Origin: CAJJBL01 sp964519035
GTDB lineage: Bacteria; Pseudomonadota; Alphaproteobacteria; Puniceispirillales; Marisalimonadaceae
Direction of reading: 5' to 3'
Length of the DNA: 42,141 nucleotides
NCBI GenBank assembly: GCA_964519035.1
Contig: CAZFKZ010000011.1
Span: 1 to 42,141, forward strand
Shown here: piece by piece, positions 25,368-34,159 of the stretch
Layout: the number at the start of each line of letters is the position of its first letter
Numbering within the stretch: position 1 is the first letter of the stretch
Position numbers and translations under genes: made by a program
Notes under the pieces: model-generated
Seen by the model: the letters and a program-made list of their open reading frames with translations, nothing else
Databases searched by the model: none
What the model was told of the DNA's origin: nothing

Positions 25368-26099
25368 TTAGCTTTTTCGATATAATTTTATTGCTTTTTT
25401 TAATTGATCTTTCTTTATAGCTCCAGGATATATCACATCGCCTATTATAAACGCAGGTGTTCCGTTTAACTTGAGTAATTTAGCCACTTCACGGTTTGTT
25501 TTAAGAATTAATTGAATATCAGGATTTTCCATATCCAATTTCAATTTATTAATATCCAAACCTACTTCTTTGGCAGTTTTAAAAATTTGTTTCTCATTTA
25601 TCCTACCTCTAACTTTCATTAAAGATATATGAAATTGGCTATATAAGTTTTGTTTTTCTGCAGCTAAAGCAGCTAAAGATGCCGTATAAGAATCTTCAGA
25701 CAAAATAGGAAATTCAACGAAAACTAAATTAATTTTTTTATCTTCGTTTATTGTATCAAGAAGTAATTTTACAACAGATTTACAATAACCGCAGTTGTAA
25801 TCAAAAAATTCAAAAATAGTAATATCAGCATTTTTTTGGAGTAATCTTGGGTTATTTGAAATATTTAAAAGCTCTATAGCATTTCGTTTTTTCTTGATTT
25901 CTTGACTAATTTCATAGTTTTCAAGAGTAGATTTAATTAATTCAGGATTATTTAATAGAAATTTTTTAATTATTACTTCAATTTTGTTTTGTTCAATTTT
26001 ATCAGCATAAGCAAAGTTTGTATTAATCAAAAATAATAATAATATTGAAAATAAAACTTGAATTAACTTTTTATATTTAAACATATTTGCTTTTATCAC
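25368..26099 (-). CDS. DsbA-family thiol:disulfide oxidoreductase, exported
   Basis: This is a periplasmic thioredoxin-fold protein. Residues 1-32 are a signal peptide (LFSILLLFLINTNFAYA). An N-terminal helical segment, common in alphaproteobacterial DsbA/DsbG-like proteins, precedes the thioredoxin domain. The active site is CGYC in FDYNCGYCKS, the helical insert follows, and the cis-proline loop reads NGTPAFIIGD. It is likely to oxidise or isomerise disulfides; the direction cannot be told. GTG 26099 overlaps the TGA stop of the M48 gene by four bases (GTGA), a classic coupling. ATG 26084 is an alternative start that shortens the signal peptide. Confidence 0.9.
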   Translation of the reverse strand: MIKANMFKYKKLIQVLFSILLLFLINTNFAYADKIEQNKIEVIIKKFLLNNPELIKSTLENYEISQEIKKKRNAIELLNISNNPRLLQKNADITIFEFFDYNCGYCKSVVKLLLDTINEDKKINLVFVEFPILSEDSYTASLAALAAEKQNLYSQFHISLMKVRGRINEKQIFKTAKEVGLDINKLKLDMENPDIQLILKTNREVAKLLKLNGTPAFIIGDVIYPGAIKKDQLKKAIKLYRKS

Positions 26100-27457
26100 T
26101 TTCTATTATTTAATCGTGCAAGGATATCATTACCTCGTAATCTATAAGAAATAGGTAAGGTATCGAATTTTAATGCTAAGCCTACATATTTTTTAGCTTT
26201 TATAAAGTTTTTTTTGATCATAGATTCTTCTGCTAGAGCTATAAATGTGATTCCCCTTTTCTTGACTTTACCATAGCCTTGCGCAATTAGTCTCCATACA
26301 TAACTCCATCTTGGTTCAACTTGGATGATTTCTTCTAAAAAAATAATTGCTTTTTTAATATTGTTTGTTTCATTAGTTTTTAGCAATGATTTAGCTAATG
26401 CAAATTTAATTAAAGTTCCAGAATTATCGGAGTCTTCTGAAAGCATTTTTTGTGCTATTTTATAATTGAGTATAGCTAATTCGAAATCACCTTTATCATA
26501 ATAAATATCTGCAAGTAGCTCATAAAAAAAAGGGTATTTTTTATATTTTTTTAATAGATCATTTAAATTATTAACTCCTAAATCATGTTTACCTACTTTA
26601 AGGTAAGCTATTGTGGAGGCATAACGTGATAGAGTGTTGCTTTGATTAGCATGTTTATCTAAGGTATTGAATGGGTCTTTATTATATGCTGTAATTTTAT
26701 TATTTATATATTGCAGATTAATTTTTCGTTTATAGATATAAATATGATCCGTCTTCTTAAAAGTTTCTGATGTTTCACTTTCAAACCGTTCTATTTGATC
26801 TAATCTTGATTTAAAAAATGGGTGAGACCTATAATATTTGCTTTGTAAATCTTTATTTAAATATTCTTCTTCACTTAACCTTTTATGTAATTGTTTAATA
26901 CCTATAGATGAAATCTTTGATTTTCTAAGCATTTCTAAGGCAAAGCTATCAGCTTGCGTTTCTTGAATTCTTGAAAACTGTAGATAAGATTTTAAAGCCA
27001 AATCTTGACCACCTATTAATAGTCCCGTTGCAGCTGTTGAATCTATTTTTCCTGCCATAGTAAGTGCTATACTAGCTGCTGCAGCAAGGCTAGAATACTT
27101 CGATTTATTTTGTCTATCTATCAATCTAGAGTTATGATGTTTTAAAAATAGATGACCTATTTCATGAGCCAAAACTCCTTGTACTTCATCGATAGAAAAA
27201 GCTTGTTGAAGCAGTCCAGTATTAATATAAACTTTATCTGTACCTGTTACAAAAGCATTATAATTACTATCCAATATTAATCTGGGATATAATTTTTTAT
27301 TTTGTTTATTAGAGCTTTGGACAATATTATTAATCAATTTTTGTAAAAATAATTCTATCTCTGCATCTCTAATAATTTGTGTAGAGTTTGCAGTATAGCA
27401 ATTTGTAGAAAATAGAATAAAAAATATACAAAAAAATACTTTTATGTCGACCACCAA
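26096..27457 (-). CDS. M48 family metalloprotease with TPR-like C-terminus (BepA-like), exported
   Basis: This is a zinc-dependent periplasmic peptidase of the type that includes BepA/YfgC, which controls outer-membrane protein assembly. The 453-residue protein has a signal peptide (residues ~5-22), an N-terminal domain, the metal motif HEIGH (LAHEIGHLFLKHH), and the third ligand in ETQADSFALEML. From about residue 270 a helical region with TPR-like pairs follows (YDKGDFELAILNYKIAQKM). The longest reading starts at TTG 27457 and overlaps the rne 3' end by 16 bases. GTG 27454 is just as likely, since the AAGG directly precedes both. It sits between rne and the DsbA-like gene. Confidence 0.9.
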   Translation of the reverse strand: MVVDIKVFFCIFFILFSTNCYTANSTQIIRDAEIELFLQKLINNIVQSSNKQNKKLYPRLILDSNYNAFVTGTDKVYINTGLLQQAFSIDEVQGVLAHEIGHLFLKHHNSRLIDRQNKSKYSSLAAAASIALTMAGKIDSTAATGLLIGGQDLALKSYLQFSRIQETQADSFALEMLRKSKISSIGIKQLHKRLSEEEYLNKDLQSKYYRSHPFFKSRLDQIERFESETSETFKKTDHIYIYKRKINLQYINNKITAYNKDPFNTLDKHANQSNTLSRYASTIAYLKVGKHDLGVNNLNDLLKKYKKYPFFYELLADIYYDKGDFELAILNYKIAQKMLSEDSDNSGTLIKFALAKSLLKTNETNNIKKAIIFLEEIIQVEPRWSYVWRLIAQGYGKVKKRGITFIALAEESMIKKNFIKAKKYVGLALKFDTLPISYRLRGNDILARLNNRK

Positions 27458-29571
27458 CCTTTTTTCTTTGGTTTTTGTGAGCTTGAACTTTCATTTACCG
27501 TTACAACATCTATTGGAGTAGATGTCTTGATCTTCCTTATTTCTACATTAACATCTTTTTTAATAATTTCTTTCTCTATTTTCTTTATTTTAGGCTTTTT
27601 AATTGATTTAGTAACATTTTCTAACATTGCAGTAGGTTCTGCATTTATAATCTCTTGTTTTTTTATATTGTTAGGTTTAGGAGATTTCTTTTCCTGAACT
27701 ATTTCATTATTTTGTTTGCTTTCTAGATTAATAGGGTCGATTGATTGTTTATCATTTTTTCTAAAATGAGCATTATTTTCATTAGTATTATGTTCGTCTG
27801 CTCTTTTTTTTCTCTTTGGAATTCTTCTTCCTCGTTTCTTTTTCTTTGGATTTTCATCTTCTTCAGAATTAGTAACTATTTTTGTTTCAATGACTTCAGG
27901 TTTTACCTTTTTGACATTAGGCTTATTCATATTAGGTTTGTGATTAGTTTTTTTAATTGTTTCTATTTTCTTTAACGGAGGAAGAAGACTATTATCATTA
28001 ATAAAATTAATTTTTATATTATATCTAACTTCAATTTCACTTAATTGACTTCGTTTGTTATTCAAAATATGAACTATAACATTTGAGTGAGCATGCACAT
28101 TGATACTTAAATTGTTTTCATCTGAACACTCTTCTTCAATAGCTCTAATAATTTGAACAGCACTTACTTCAATAGATTGAATTCTTCCAGAACCAGCACA
28201 ATGTGAACATAGTTCTGAAGAGCTTTCAACTACTGAAGGCCTAAGCCTTTGTCTTGATAATTCAAGAAGACCAAAATTACTAATTTCACCTATTTGTATT
28301 CTTGCTCTATCTTTACGCATAGATTCTTTTAATTTTTTTTCTATATTAATTCGATTTTTATTATCTTCCATATCTATAAAATCAATAACTATAAGACCTG
28401 ATAAATCTCTTAGACGGGCTTGTCTTGCAAATTCTTCAGCGGCCTCTGAATTAGTTTTTAAAGCAGTATCCTCTATGGATCTTTCTTTTGTCGCTTTACC
28501 AGAATTAACATCTATGGCAACTAAGGCTTCTGTCTGGTCAATTATAAGATAGCCTCCAGACTTCAATGTTACCCTAGGATTAAAAATATCAGATAATTGG
28601 GCATCAAGTTTATATTTTTGAAATAAAGGATTTTTTTCGTCATTATATTGTTGAACTTTCTTAGCATGACTTGGCATTAATGCCTTCATATAGTCTTTAC
28701 ATGAACGATACGCTTCAATTCCGTCTACAAGAACTTCATCAATATCACTATGATATAAATCCCTAATGGCCCTTTTTACAAGAGAACCTTCCTCATGAAT
28801 AAGAAATGGTGCATTAGACTCAAGGGTTAATTTTTTTACATTTTCCCAAATACTCATAGAGTTTAAATAGTCTCTTTTTATTTCGACTTTAGTTCTTTTA
28901 CTACCTGCCGTTCTAACAATAACAGCCATTTCAGGAGCAACCTCAAGTTTATCGACTACTCCTTTAAGTCGCCGTCTATCAGTTACATTACTTATTTTTC
29001 TGCTGACACCTCCACCTCTTGGAGTATTAGGCATCAGTACACAATATCTTCCGGCTATGGAGATATAAGTTGTTAAAGCTGCACCTTTTGTACCTCTTTC
29101 TTCTTTAACAACTTGAACTAAAAGTATTTGACGTCTTGCTATAACTTCTTGAATTTTATAGTTTCGATATAAATTTCTTTTAACTTTCTTTAACTCTTCT
29201 TCACTTACATCATCATCATTATCATCGTTAATAATTGAGTTGTTGTTGAAACTTGATTGATTAATATTTAATTCTTCATCGGATTTTACTGAAGCTTCTT
29301 CTATAAGTTTTTGCCTATCTTCAACAGGAATTCTATAATAATCTGGATGTATTTCACTAAACGCTAAAAAACCTTGACGATTTCCTCCGTATTCTACGAA
29401 TGCTGCTTGAAGACTAGGTTCAACTCGGGTTACTCTAGCTAAATAAATATTACCTTTTAATTGTCTTCTAGAATGAACTTCATATTCAAAGTCATCAATT
29501 ATATCGTCAGTAGTTGTTATAACTCTTGTTTCTTCGGTTTGACGCGCATCTATTAATAAACGTTTATTCAT
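27442..29571 (-). CDS. rne: Ribonuclease E/G
   Basis: RNase E is the main single-strand endoribonuclease in mRNA decay and rRNA/tRNA maturation and scaffolds the degradosome. The 709-residue protein has an S1 domain at 30-160, interrupted by an acidic/helical insert at about 95-137, then the 5'-sensor and DNase I-like regions. Catalytic aspartates are D354 (AIDVNSGK) and D397 (IVIDFIDMED). The zinc-link cysteines are C455 and C458. After residue ~530 it becomes a short, Lys/Asn-rich disordered scaffold ending KKGWWST; a terminal Gly-Trp-Trp patch is common in alphaproteobacterial RNase E. ATG 29571 has GGAG upstream. The long gene-free 5' region may serve autoregulation, as known for rne elsewhere. 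Confidence 0.96.
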   Translation of the reverse strand: MNKRLLIDARQTEETRVITTTDDIIDDFEYEVHSRRQLKGNIYLARVTRVEPSLQAAFVEYGGNRQGFLAFSEIHPDYYRIPVEDRQKLIEEASVKSDEELNINQSSFNNNSIINDDNDDDVSEEELKKVKRNLYRNYKIQEVIARRQILLVQVVKEERGTKGAALTTYISIAGRYCVLMPNTPRGGGVSRKISNVTDRRRLKGVVDKLEVAPEMAVIVRTAGSKRTKVEIKRDYLNSMSIWENVKKLTLESNAPFLIHEEGSLVKRAIRDLYHSDIDEVLVDGIEAYRSCKDYMKALMPSHAKKVQQYNDEKNPLFQKYKLDAQLSDIFNPRVTLKSGGYLIIDQTEALVAIDVNSGKATKERSIEDTALKTNSEAAEEFARQARLRDLSGLIVIDFIDMEDNKNRINIEKKLKESMRKDRARIQIGEISNFGLLELSRQRLRPSVVESSSELCSHCAGSGRIQSIEVSAVQIIRAIEEECSDENNLSINVHAHSNVIVHILNNKRSQLSEIEVRYNIKINFINDNSLLPPLKKIETIKKTNHKPNMNKPNVKKVKPEVIETKIVTNSEEDENPKKKKRGRRIPKRKKRADEHNTNENNAHFRKNDKQSIDPINLESKQNNEIVQEKKSPKPNNIKKQEIINAEPTAMLENVTKSIKKPKIKKIEKEIIKKDVNVEIRKIKTSTPIDVVTVNESSSSQKPKKKGWWST

Positions 29572-30061
29572 TTAATTCTCCAAATCATAAGCGTGATCAA
29601 ACTAACTTGATCTGAGTATTAAGTATTTGAATAAGCAATTAATAGTAATGAATATATGTTGTCAGTAATGTTATTTAAGCCTTGTTATTGAATATAATTT
29701 GAAATATCTAACTAACATATGTTTAATTCTTAATACTCGCATTTCAAATTAAATTAAAATATAAATTAACAACAATGATTATTCTCTTACGGTTTGAAGT
29801 TTTTATTATAAACTTTCTTTACTTATCCTTGTTTAACACGCTTTTGCAGTGCTTAATTATTAAAATTCAAATTTTATAAAAAAATTTGCTGATTATACTT
29901 TCTTATTTAGAAAAACTTTTAAAGTTTTTAAAATTAAGTTAGAAAAAATTTTGTTCTTAACTTATATATTGTACTCTTAATCAAAACAAACTTTATTTTT
30001 AACTACAATCATTTAATTTGAAATAAGCCTAGGTTTATATATTTTATAGAAAATAAAATTA
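29572..30061. other. Divergent rne/amiC intergenic region
   Basis: There are 490 gene-free, very A+T-rich bases between the two divergent starts. Near rne lies a perfect 6-bp inverted repeat, GATCAA-N6-TTGATC (29595-29612), 24 bases before the rne ATG and so probably in its leader RNA. Near amiC is a perfect 19-base palindrome, AAAAACTTT-T-AAAGTTTTT (29911-29929). I recognised no tRNA, known small RNA or open reading frame. Promoters for both genes are expected, but many TATAAT-like hexamers prevent a choice. Confidence 0.55.
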
Positions 30062-31360
30062 ATGAAGAAAGGAAATGAAATTAATTTATATCTTAAGTCT
30101 TATTTTAAAAGTCTCATTATTTTTTTTATGTTAATTTCAAGCTACAATTCTTATGCAAATAGTTTAAATAAAACCCATATCAATTCTATTTATAACATTA
30201 ACATCTGCAAATCCGAAGAGTTCTTATCAATTTGTATTGATTTAGATAAAGAATATTTAGTAAATTTAAAACTACTAAATGACCCTTACAGAATCATTTT
30301 AGACTTTGATAAAAAATTAAATTTTCATAGTTATGATAATAGTAAAAAAATTATTGAAAATAATTTATTTATTAGTACTAGGTTTGCACAAAGAATAAAA
30401 AACAAATCTAGGTTAGTGTTTGAATTAAATGAACCTGCAATTATTTCAAAAATTTTTTATAAAAAAAATAAAAATAATGTAGTTTTAAAAATGGATGTTA
30501 CTAAAACAAGTATAACAAGTTTTAGCATAGCAAAACATGTTCTTGTTCAAAACAAAGTTAATGTAATAGGTTTAAATTCAAATAATACAAATGTATATGT
30601 TGAAAAAGTTGAAAAAAAAATAAAAACAAGTCAGAAAATTAATATCCCAAAGCCAAAGATTAGAAAAAATGAAAATAGCTCAAAGAAAAAATATATTGTC
30701 ATCATTGATCCTGGTCACGGTGGAAAAGATCCTGGAGCTATAGGCTCCTTGGGTACTCTTGAAAAAGAAGTTACATTAAAAGCTTCTTTAAAATTAGCTG
30801 ATTTTTTAAAAGAAAATAAAAATATTATTCCTATACTCACTCGTAATACTGATATTTATTTAACGCTGAGAAAAAGAGTTAGCATTGCCAAAGTAAATAA
30901 GGCAGATATTTTTATATCAATGCATGCGGATTCTAGTCCTAATATTGATGCAAACGGTGTGTCTGTTTTTAGCTTATCCGATAAAGCTTCTGATAAAGAA
31001 GCTAAATTGATTGCTAAAAGAGAAAATGCAGTAGATATTATCCCAAGCATTAAAACTGATATTAGAGATCCAATTGTTATTGGAACATTGATTAAAATGT
31101 TTCAAAGGCAAGCAATGAATGATAGTGCTGAATTGGCAAAAAAAATTATACAAAACTTTAAAAAAACTAAACTAGCAGTAAATAGAGGCCATAGATTTGC
31201 TGGATTTACTGTTTTAAAGTCACATAATATTCCTTCTGTTTTAATAGAAATTGGATTTTTATCAAACAAGAAAGAAGAAAAAAAAATTTTAAGTGATCAG
31301 TATATTAATAATTTTAGTAAAAATTTAGCTTTAGCCATTGAAAATTATCTTTTAAGATGA
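30062..31360 (+). CDS. amiC: N-acetylmuramoyl-L-alanine amidase (Amidase_3) with AMIN domain
   Basis: This enzyme cleaves stem peptides from peptidoglycan in the periplasm, chiefly to separate daughter cells. The 432-residue protein has a signal peptide (to about residue 33), an AMIN domain (about 45-150) that binds cell wall or septum, and a Lys-rich linker. The Amidase_3 domain runs from 210. Its zinc ligands and catalytic residues are H219 (DPGHGGKDPGA), E234 (TLEKEV), H288 (SMHAD) and the glutamate of VLIEIGFLSN. ATG 30062 is supported by the signal peptide. PBP1A follows 45 bases later in the same direction, so the two wall enzymes are likely co-transcribed. The symbol reflects domain content; amiA/B/C cannot be separated by sequence alone. 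Confidence 0.94.
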   Translation: MKKGNEINLYLKSYFKSLIIFFMLISSYNSYANSLNKTHINSIYNINICKSEEFLSICIDLDKEYLVNLKLLNDPYRIILDFDKKLNFHSYDNSKKIIENNLFISTRFAQRIKNKSRLVFELNEPAIISKIFYKKNKNNVVLKMDVTKTSITSFSIAKHVLVQNKVNVIGLNSNNTNVYVEKVEKKIKTSQKINIPKPKIRKNENSSKKKYIVIIDPGHGGKDPGAIGSLGTLEKEVTLKASLKLADFLKENKNIIPILTRNTDIYLTLRKRVSIAKVNKADIFISMHADSSPNIDANGVSVFSLSDKASDKEAKLIAKRENAVDIIPSIKTDIRDPIVIGTLIKMFQRQAMNDSAELAKKIIQNFKKTKLAVNRGHRFAGFTVLKSHNIPSVLIEIGFLSNKKEEKKILSDQYINNFSKNLALAIENYLLR

Positions 31361-31405
31361 ATATCATGTCCTAAATAAGTCTGATTTTAGAAATACATTA
31401 TAAAA

Positions 31406-34141
31406 ATGAAAATTTTAGCTTATCTATTCACTCTTCTTTTTTTAGGAATACTCTCTGGTGTAGTTATATTTTTGTATGGATTGTGGTATTTCGGAAAAGA
31501 TCTACCTGATTATAAAGAGCTCTCAAAATATAATCCAAATGTAGTCACAAGAATATATGCAGGTAATGGTGCTCTTCTTGATGAACATGCTATTGAAAAG
31601 AGAGTGTTTGTTCCTATTAATGTTATTCCTAAAAAAGTTATTAATGCTTTCATTTCGGCAGAAGATAAAGATTTTTATAATCACTTTGGATTAGATCTAA
31701 AAGCTACCTTAAGAGCAATTTTAACTAATATAAAAAATATAGGTTCGGGAAAAAGATTGATTGGTGCATCTACCATAACGCAACAGGTGGCTAAAAATTT
31801 TTTACTGTCAGCTGAATTGTCATATAAGAGAAAGATTAGAGAAGCTATTTTAGCAATCAGAATAGAGAGAGCGTTTTCTAAAAATCAAATACTCGAGTTA
31901 TACTTAAATGAAATTTATTTAGGTTTCAAATCATATGGTGTTGCAGCAGCAGCATTGAATTATTTTGATAAAAGCTTAGATAATTTAGACTTTGCCGAAG
32001 CTGCATTTTTAGCTGCCTTGCCAAAAGCTCCAAATAATTATAATCCAAAATATAGATTAAAACAGGCTATTGATAGAAGAAACTGGGTATTAAATCAAAT
32101 GAGTAAAAATAATTTTATAACTCAAACCATATCAGATTTAGAGAAAACTAAAGCTATTAGTATAAAAGAAACTAGTGGAAAAGATAAAGCTTATGCCCCT
32201 TATTTTTCTGAAGAAGTTAGAAAAAAGCTTGCTAATGATAGTAAAATAGGCACTAAACTCTATGTAAACGGATACTCAGTAAGGACAACGCTTGACCCTA
32301 TACTTCAAAAGATAGCGGATAATGCATTAATGAATGGTCTTGAAGATTTAGATAAAAGACAGGGTTGGAGAGGTCCTATAAAATATTTAAACTTATCTAA
32401 TATAACAAATAATGATTTGTTAAAATTATTACTCAGTATTGAAAATAAACTTCCTAATAATAGAAAAGTTGCAGTTGTAAAAGAGTTTTCTGACAACAAT
32501 CTAAAAATACTATTATCAAATGGAAATTTAGAATTTTTAAAATTTAAAGATTCTTCTTGGCTTAGAAACCAAATTCTAAAAAAAGATAAGCAAGGTAAGT
32601 TAAATATATTTTTAGGTAAAAAGTTAAAATCATTTAAGGATTTTCTTAAAATTGGGGATGTTATACTGGTTAAAGTAGATTTAAATCAAAATCAAAAAAT
32701 GGATATTACTTTATCTCAAATCCCTCAAGTAAATGGAGCAATAGTGGCTTTAGATCCAAACACAGGAAGAGTATTAGCTATGAGAGGAGGGTATAATTTT
32801 AATGCAAGTGAGTTTAATAGAGCGACACAAGCAAAACGACAACCTGGATCTGCGTTTAAACCTTTTGTTTATCTAGCGGCTTTAGAAAGATTCTATAAAC
32901 CAACAGAGTTGATACTAGATGCTAACTTAGTTTATGATCAATGTGTTGGTTGTAAGAAATGGAAGCCATCGAATTACACAAAAAAACGTTATGGACCAAC
33001 TCCTATGAGACTAGGTATAGAAAAGTCTAGAAATTTAATGACTGCAAGATTAGCTATTAAATTGATTAAAGAAGAAAAATCTGTTGAGTCTTACCTTAAA
33101 GATGGACTGTCTAATCTACAAATCTCAGAAAAAATGAAGGTAGATATAAACAAAATAAATTTATTAATAAATTATATTAAAAATAAGAAAAAAACTAAAG
33201 TAATAGATAACAGTAATTTGATAAAACAATTTTCTTTAAAGCATGAAATTGACAAAGAAATTTTAAAAAATTACTTAGAAAAAGGATTGAAGACTAATGA
33301 GCTTGCTAAGCTTACAATGGTAGAAGCAAATGTAATCAACAAATTAATTTCATCTTTAAAAACTAAAAATATTATTCAAGATTATGCATTAAAATTTGGA
33401 ATTAATAATAATTTGCCAGAATTTTTGTCAATGTCTTTAGGAGCTGGAGAAACAGATTTATTAAGTTTAACGAATGCATATGGTATGATAGTTAATGGCG
33501 GGAAAAAAATAACTCCAACGTTAATTGATAGAGTTCAAAATAGAAGAGGGGAAACTATTTTTAATCATGATAAAAGAGATTGTAAAAATTGTCATGGTAT
33601 TGAAGCTAATTCAAATTTAATACCACCAATTGCTACTTCTGAAACTAGAAAAAAAATAGTAAGCCCTGGTTCAGCTTATCAAATGGTATCAATGTTAAAA
33701 GGAGCTGTAGATAGAGGTACTGGTATAGTAGTAAAGTCACTAAAGAGAAACTTAGCTGGTAAAACTGGAACTACAAACTTTAATAATGATGCCTGGTTTA
33801 TAGGGTTTTCAAACGACTTAGTGGTAGGTGTTTTTGTAGGATTTGACAATCCAAGGCCATTAGGTTTGAGGGAAACAGGAAGTTCAGTTGCTGCACCAAT
33901 ATTTAGAGATTTTATGGGAAAAGCATTAGAAGGTATCCCAGATATTCCTTTTAGAAGACCTCCAGGGATTAAGTTAATATCTGTTAGTTCTAAAACAGGG
34001 GTTAAGGCTAATTTAAAAAATAAAAACTATATTTTAGAAGCTTTCAAACCAGGACAATTACCAAATAATAAATATACTAAAGATTTCATAGATGTTAACG
34101 ACAATAAAAAAATTATAAACAATCTATCACCCTTATACTAA
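31406..34141 (+). CDS. mrcA: Penicillin-binding protein 1A (bifunctional), with unusual insertion
   Basis: PBP1A polymerises glycan strands and cross-links them at the inner membrane. The 911-residue protein has one N-terminal membrane helix. A GT51 glycosyltransferase follows, with catalytic E86 in SAEDKDFYNHFG and GASTITQQVAKNFLL. An OB-like domain starts near RQGWRGP (319-324). The transpeptidase has S482-AFK, SRN (541-543) and KTG (786-788). Two Cys-x2-Cys pairs (C513/C516, C726/C729) lie in the transpeptidase half. The exceptional part is residues ~555-655, inserted between the SRN helix and the usual DYALKFGI...SMSLGAGET segment. It contains two similar helical repeats and no match I know from other PBP1A proteins. 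It is downstream of amiC and 18 bases upstream of prfB. Confidence 0.95.
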   Translation: MKILAYLFTLLFLGILSGVVIFLYGLWYFGKDLPDYKELSKYNPNVVTRIYAGNGALLDEHAIEKRVFVPINVIPKKVINAFISAEDKDFYNHFGLDLKATLRAILTNIKNIGSGKRLIGASTITQQVAKNFLLSAELSYKRKIREAILAIRIERAFSKNQILELYLNEIYLGFKSYGVAAAALNYFDKSLDNLDFAEAAFLAALPKAPNNYNPKYRLKQAIDRRNWVLNQMSKNNFITQTISDLEKTKAISIKETSGKDKAYAPYFSEEVRKKLANDSKIGTKLYVNGYSVRTTLDPILQKIADNALMNGLEDLDKRQGWRGPIKYLNLSNITNNDLLKLLLSIENKLPNNRKVAVVKEFSDNNLKILLSNGNLEFLKFKDSSWLRNQILKKDKQGKLNIFLGKKLKSFKDFLKIGDVILVKVDLNQNQKMDITLSQIPQVNGAIVALDPNTGRVLAMRGGYNFNASEFNRATQAKRQPGSAFKPFVYLAALERFYKPTELILDANLVYDQCVGCKKWKPSNYTKKRYGPTPMRLGIEKSRNLMTARLAIKLIKEEKSVESYLKDGLSNLQISEKMKVDINKINLLINYIKNKKKTKVIDNSNLIKQFSLKHEIDKEILKNYLEKGLKTNELAKLTMVEANVINKLISSLKTKNIIQDYALKFGINNNLPEFLSMSLGAGETDLLSLTNAYGMIVNGGKKITPTLIDRVQNRRGETIFNHDKRDCKNCHGIEANSNLIPPIATSETRKKIVSPGSAYQMVSMLKGAVDRGTGIVVKSLKRNLAGKTGTTNFNNDAWFIGFSNDLVVGVFVGFDNPRPLGLRETGSSVAAPIFRDFMGKALEGIPDIPFRRPPGIKLISVSSKTGVKANLKNKNYILEAFKPGQLPNNKYTKDFIDVNDNKKIINNLSPLY
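33068..33370 (+). repeat. Insertion in PBP1A encoding two HTH-like helical repeats
   Basis: These 101 codons (residues 555-655) interrupt the transpeptidase domain. Two ~36-residue units begin at Y563 (33092) and Y623 (33272), exactly 60 codons apart. Unit 1 opens YLKDGLSNLQISEKMKV and unit 2 opens YLEKGLKTNELAKLTMV; both continue with IN.LI...K. Each looks like two or three helices with a helix-turn-helix-style spacing. The repeat is at protein level; the DNA copies have diverged. Confidence 0.75.
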
Positions 34142-34159
34142 TAGTTTTCAAGGTATTTA

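Noticed and set aside
27745..27975. A 76-codon plus-strand open frame within rne.
   Set aside because: It is a Phe/Ile/Ser-rich antisense shadow of the Lys/Asn-rich RNase E tail with no gene-like features.
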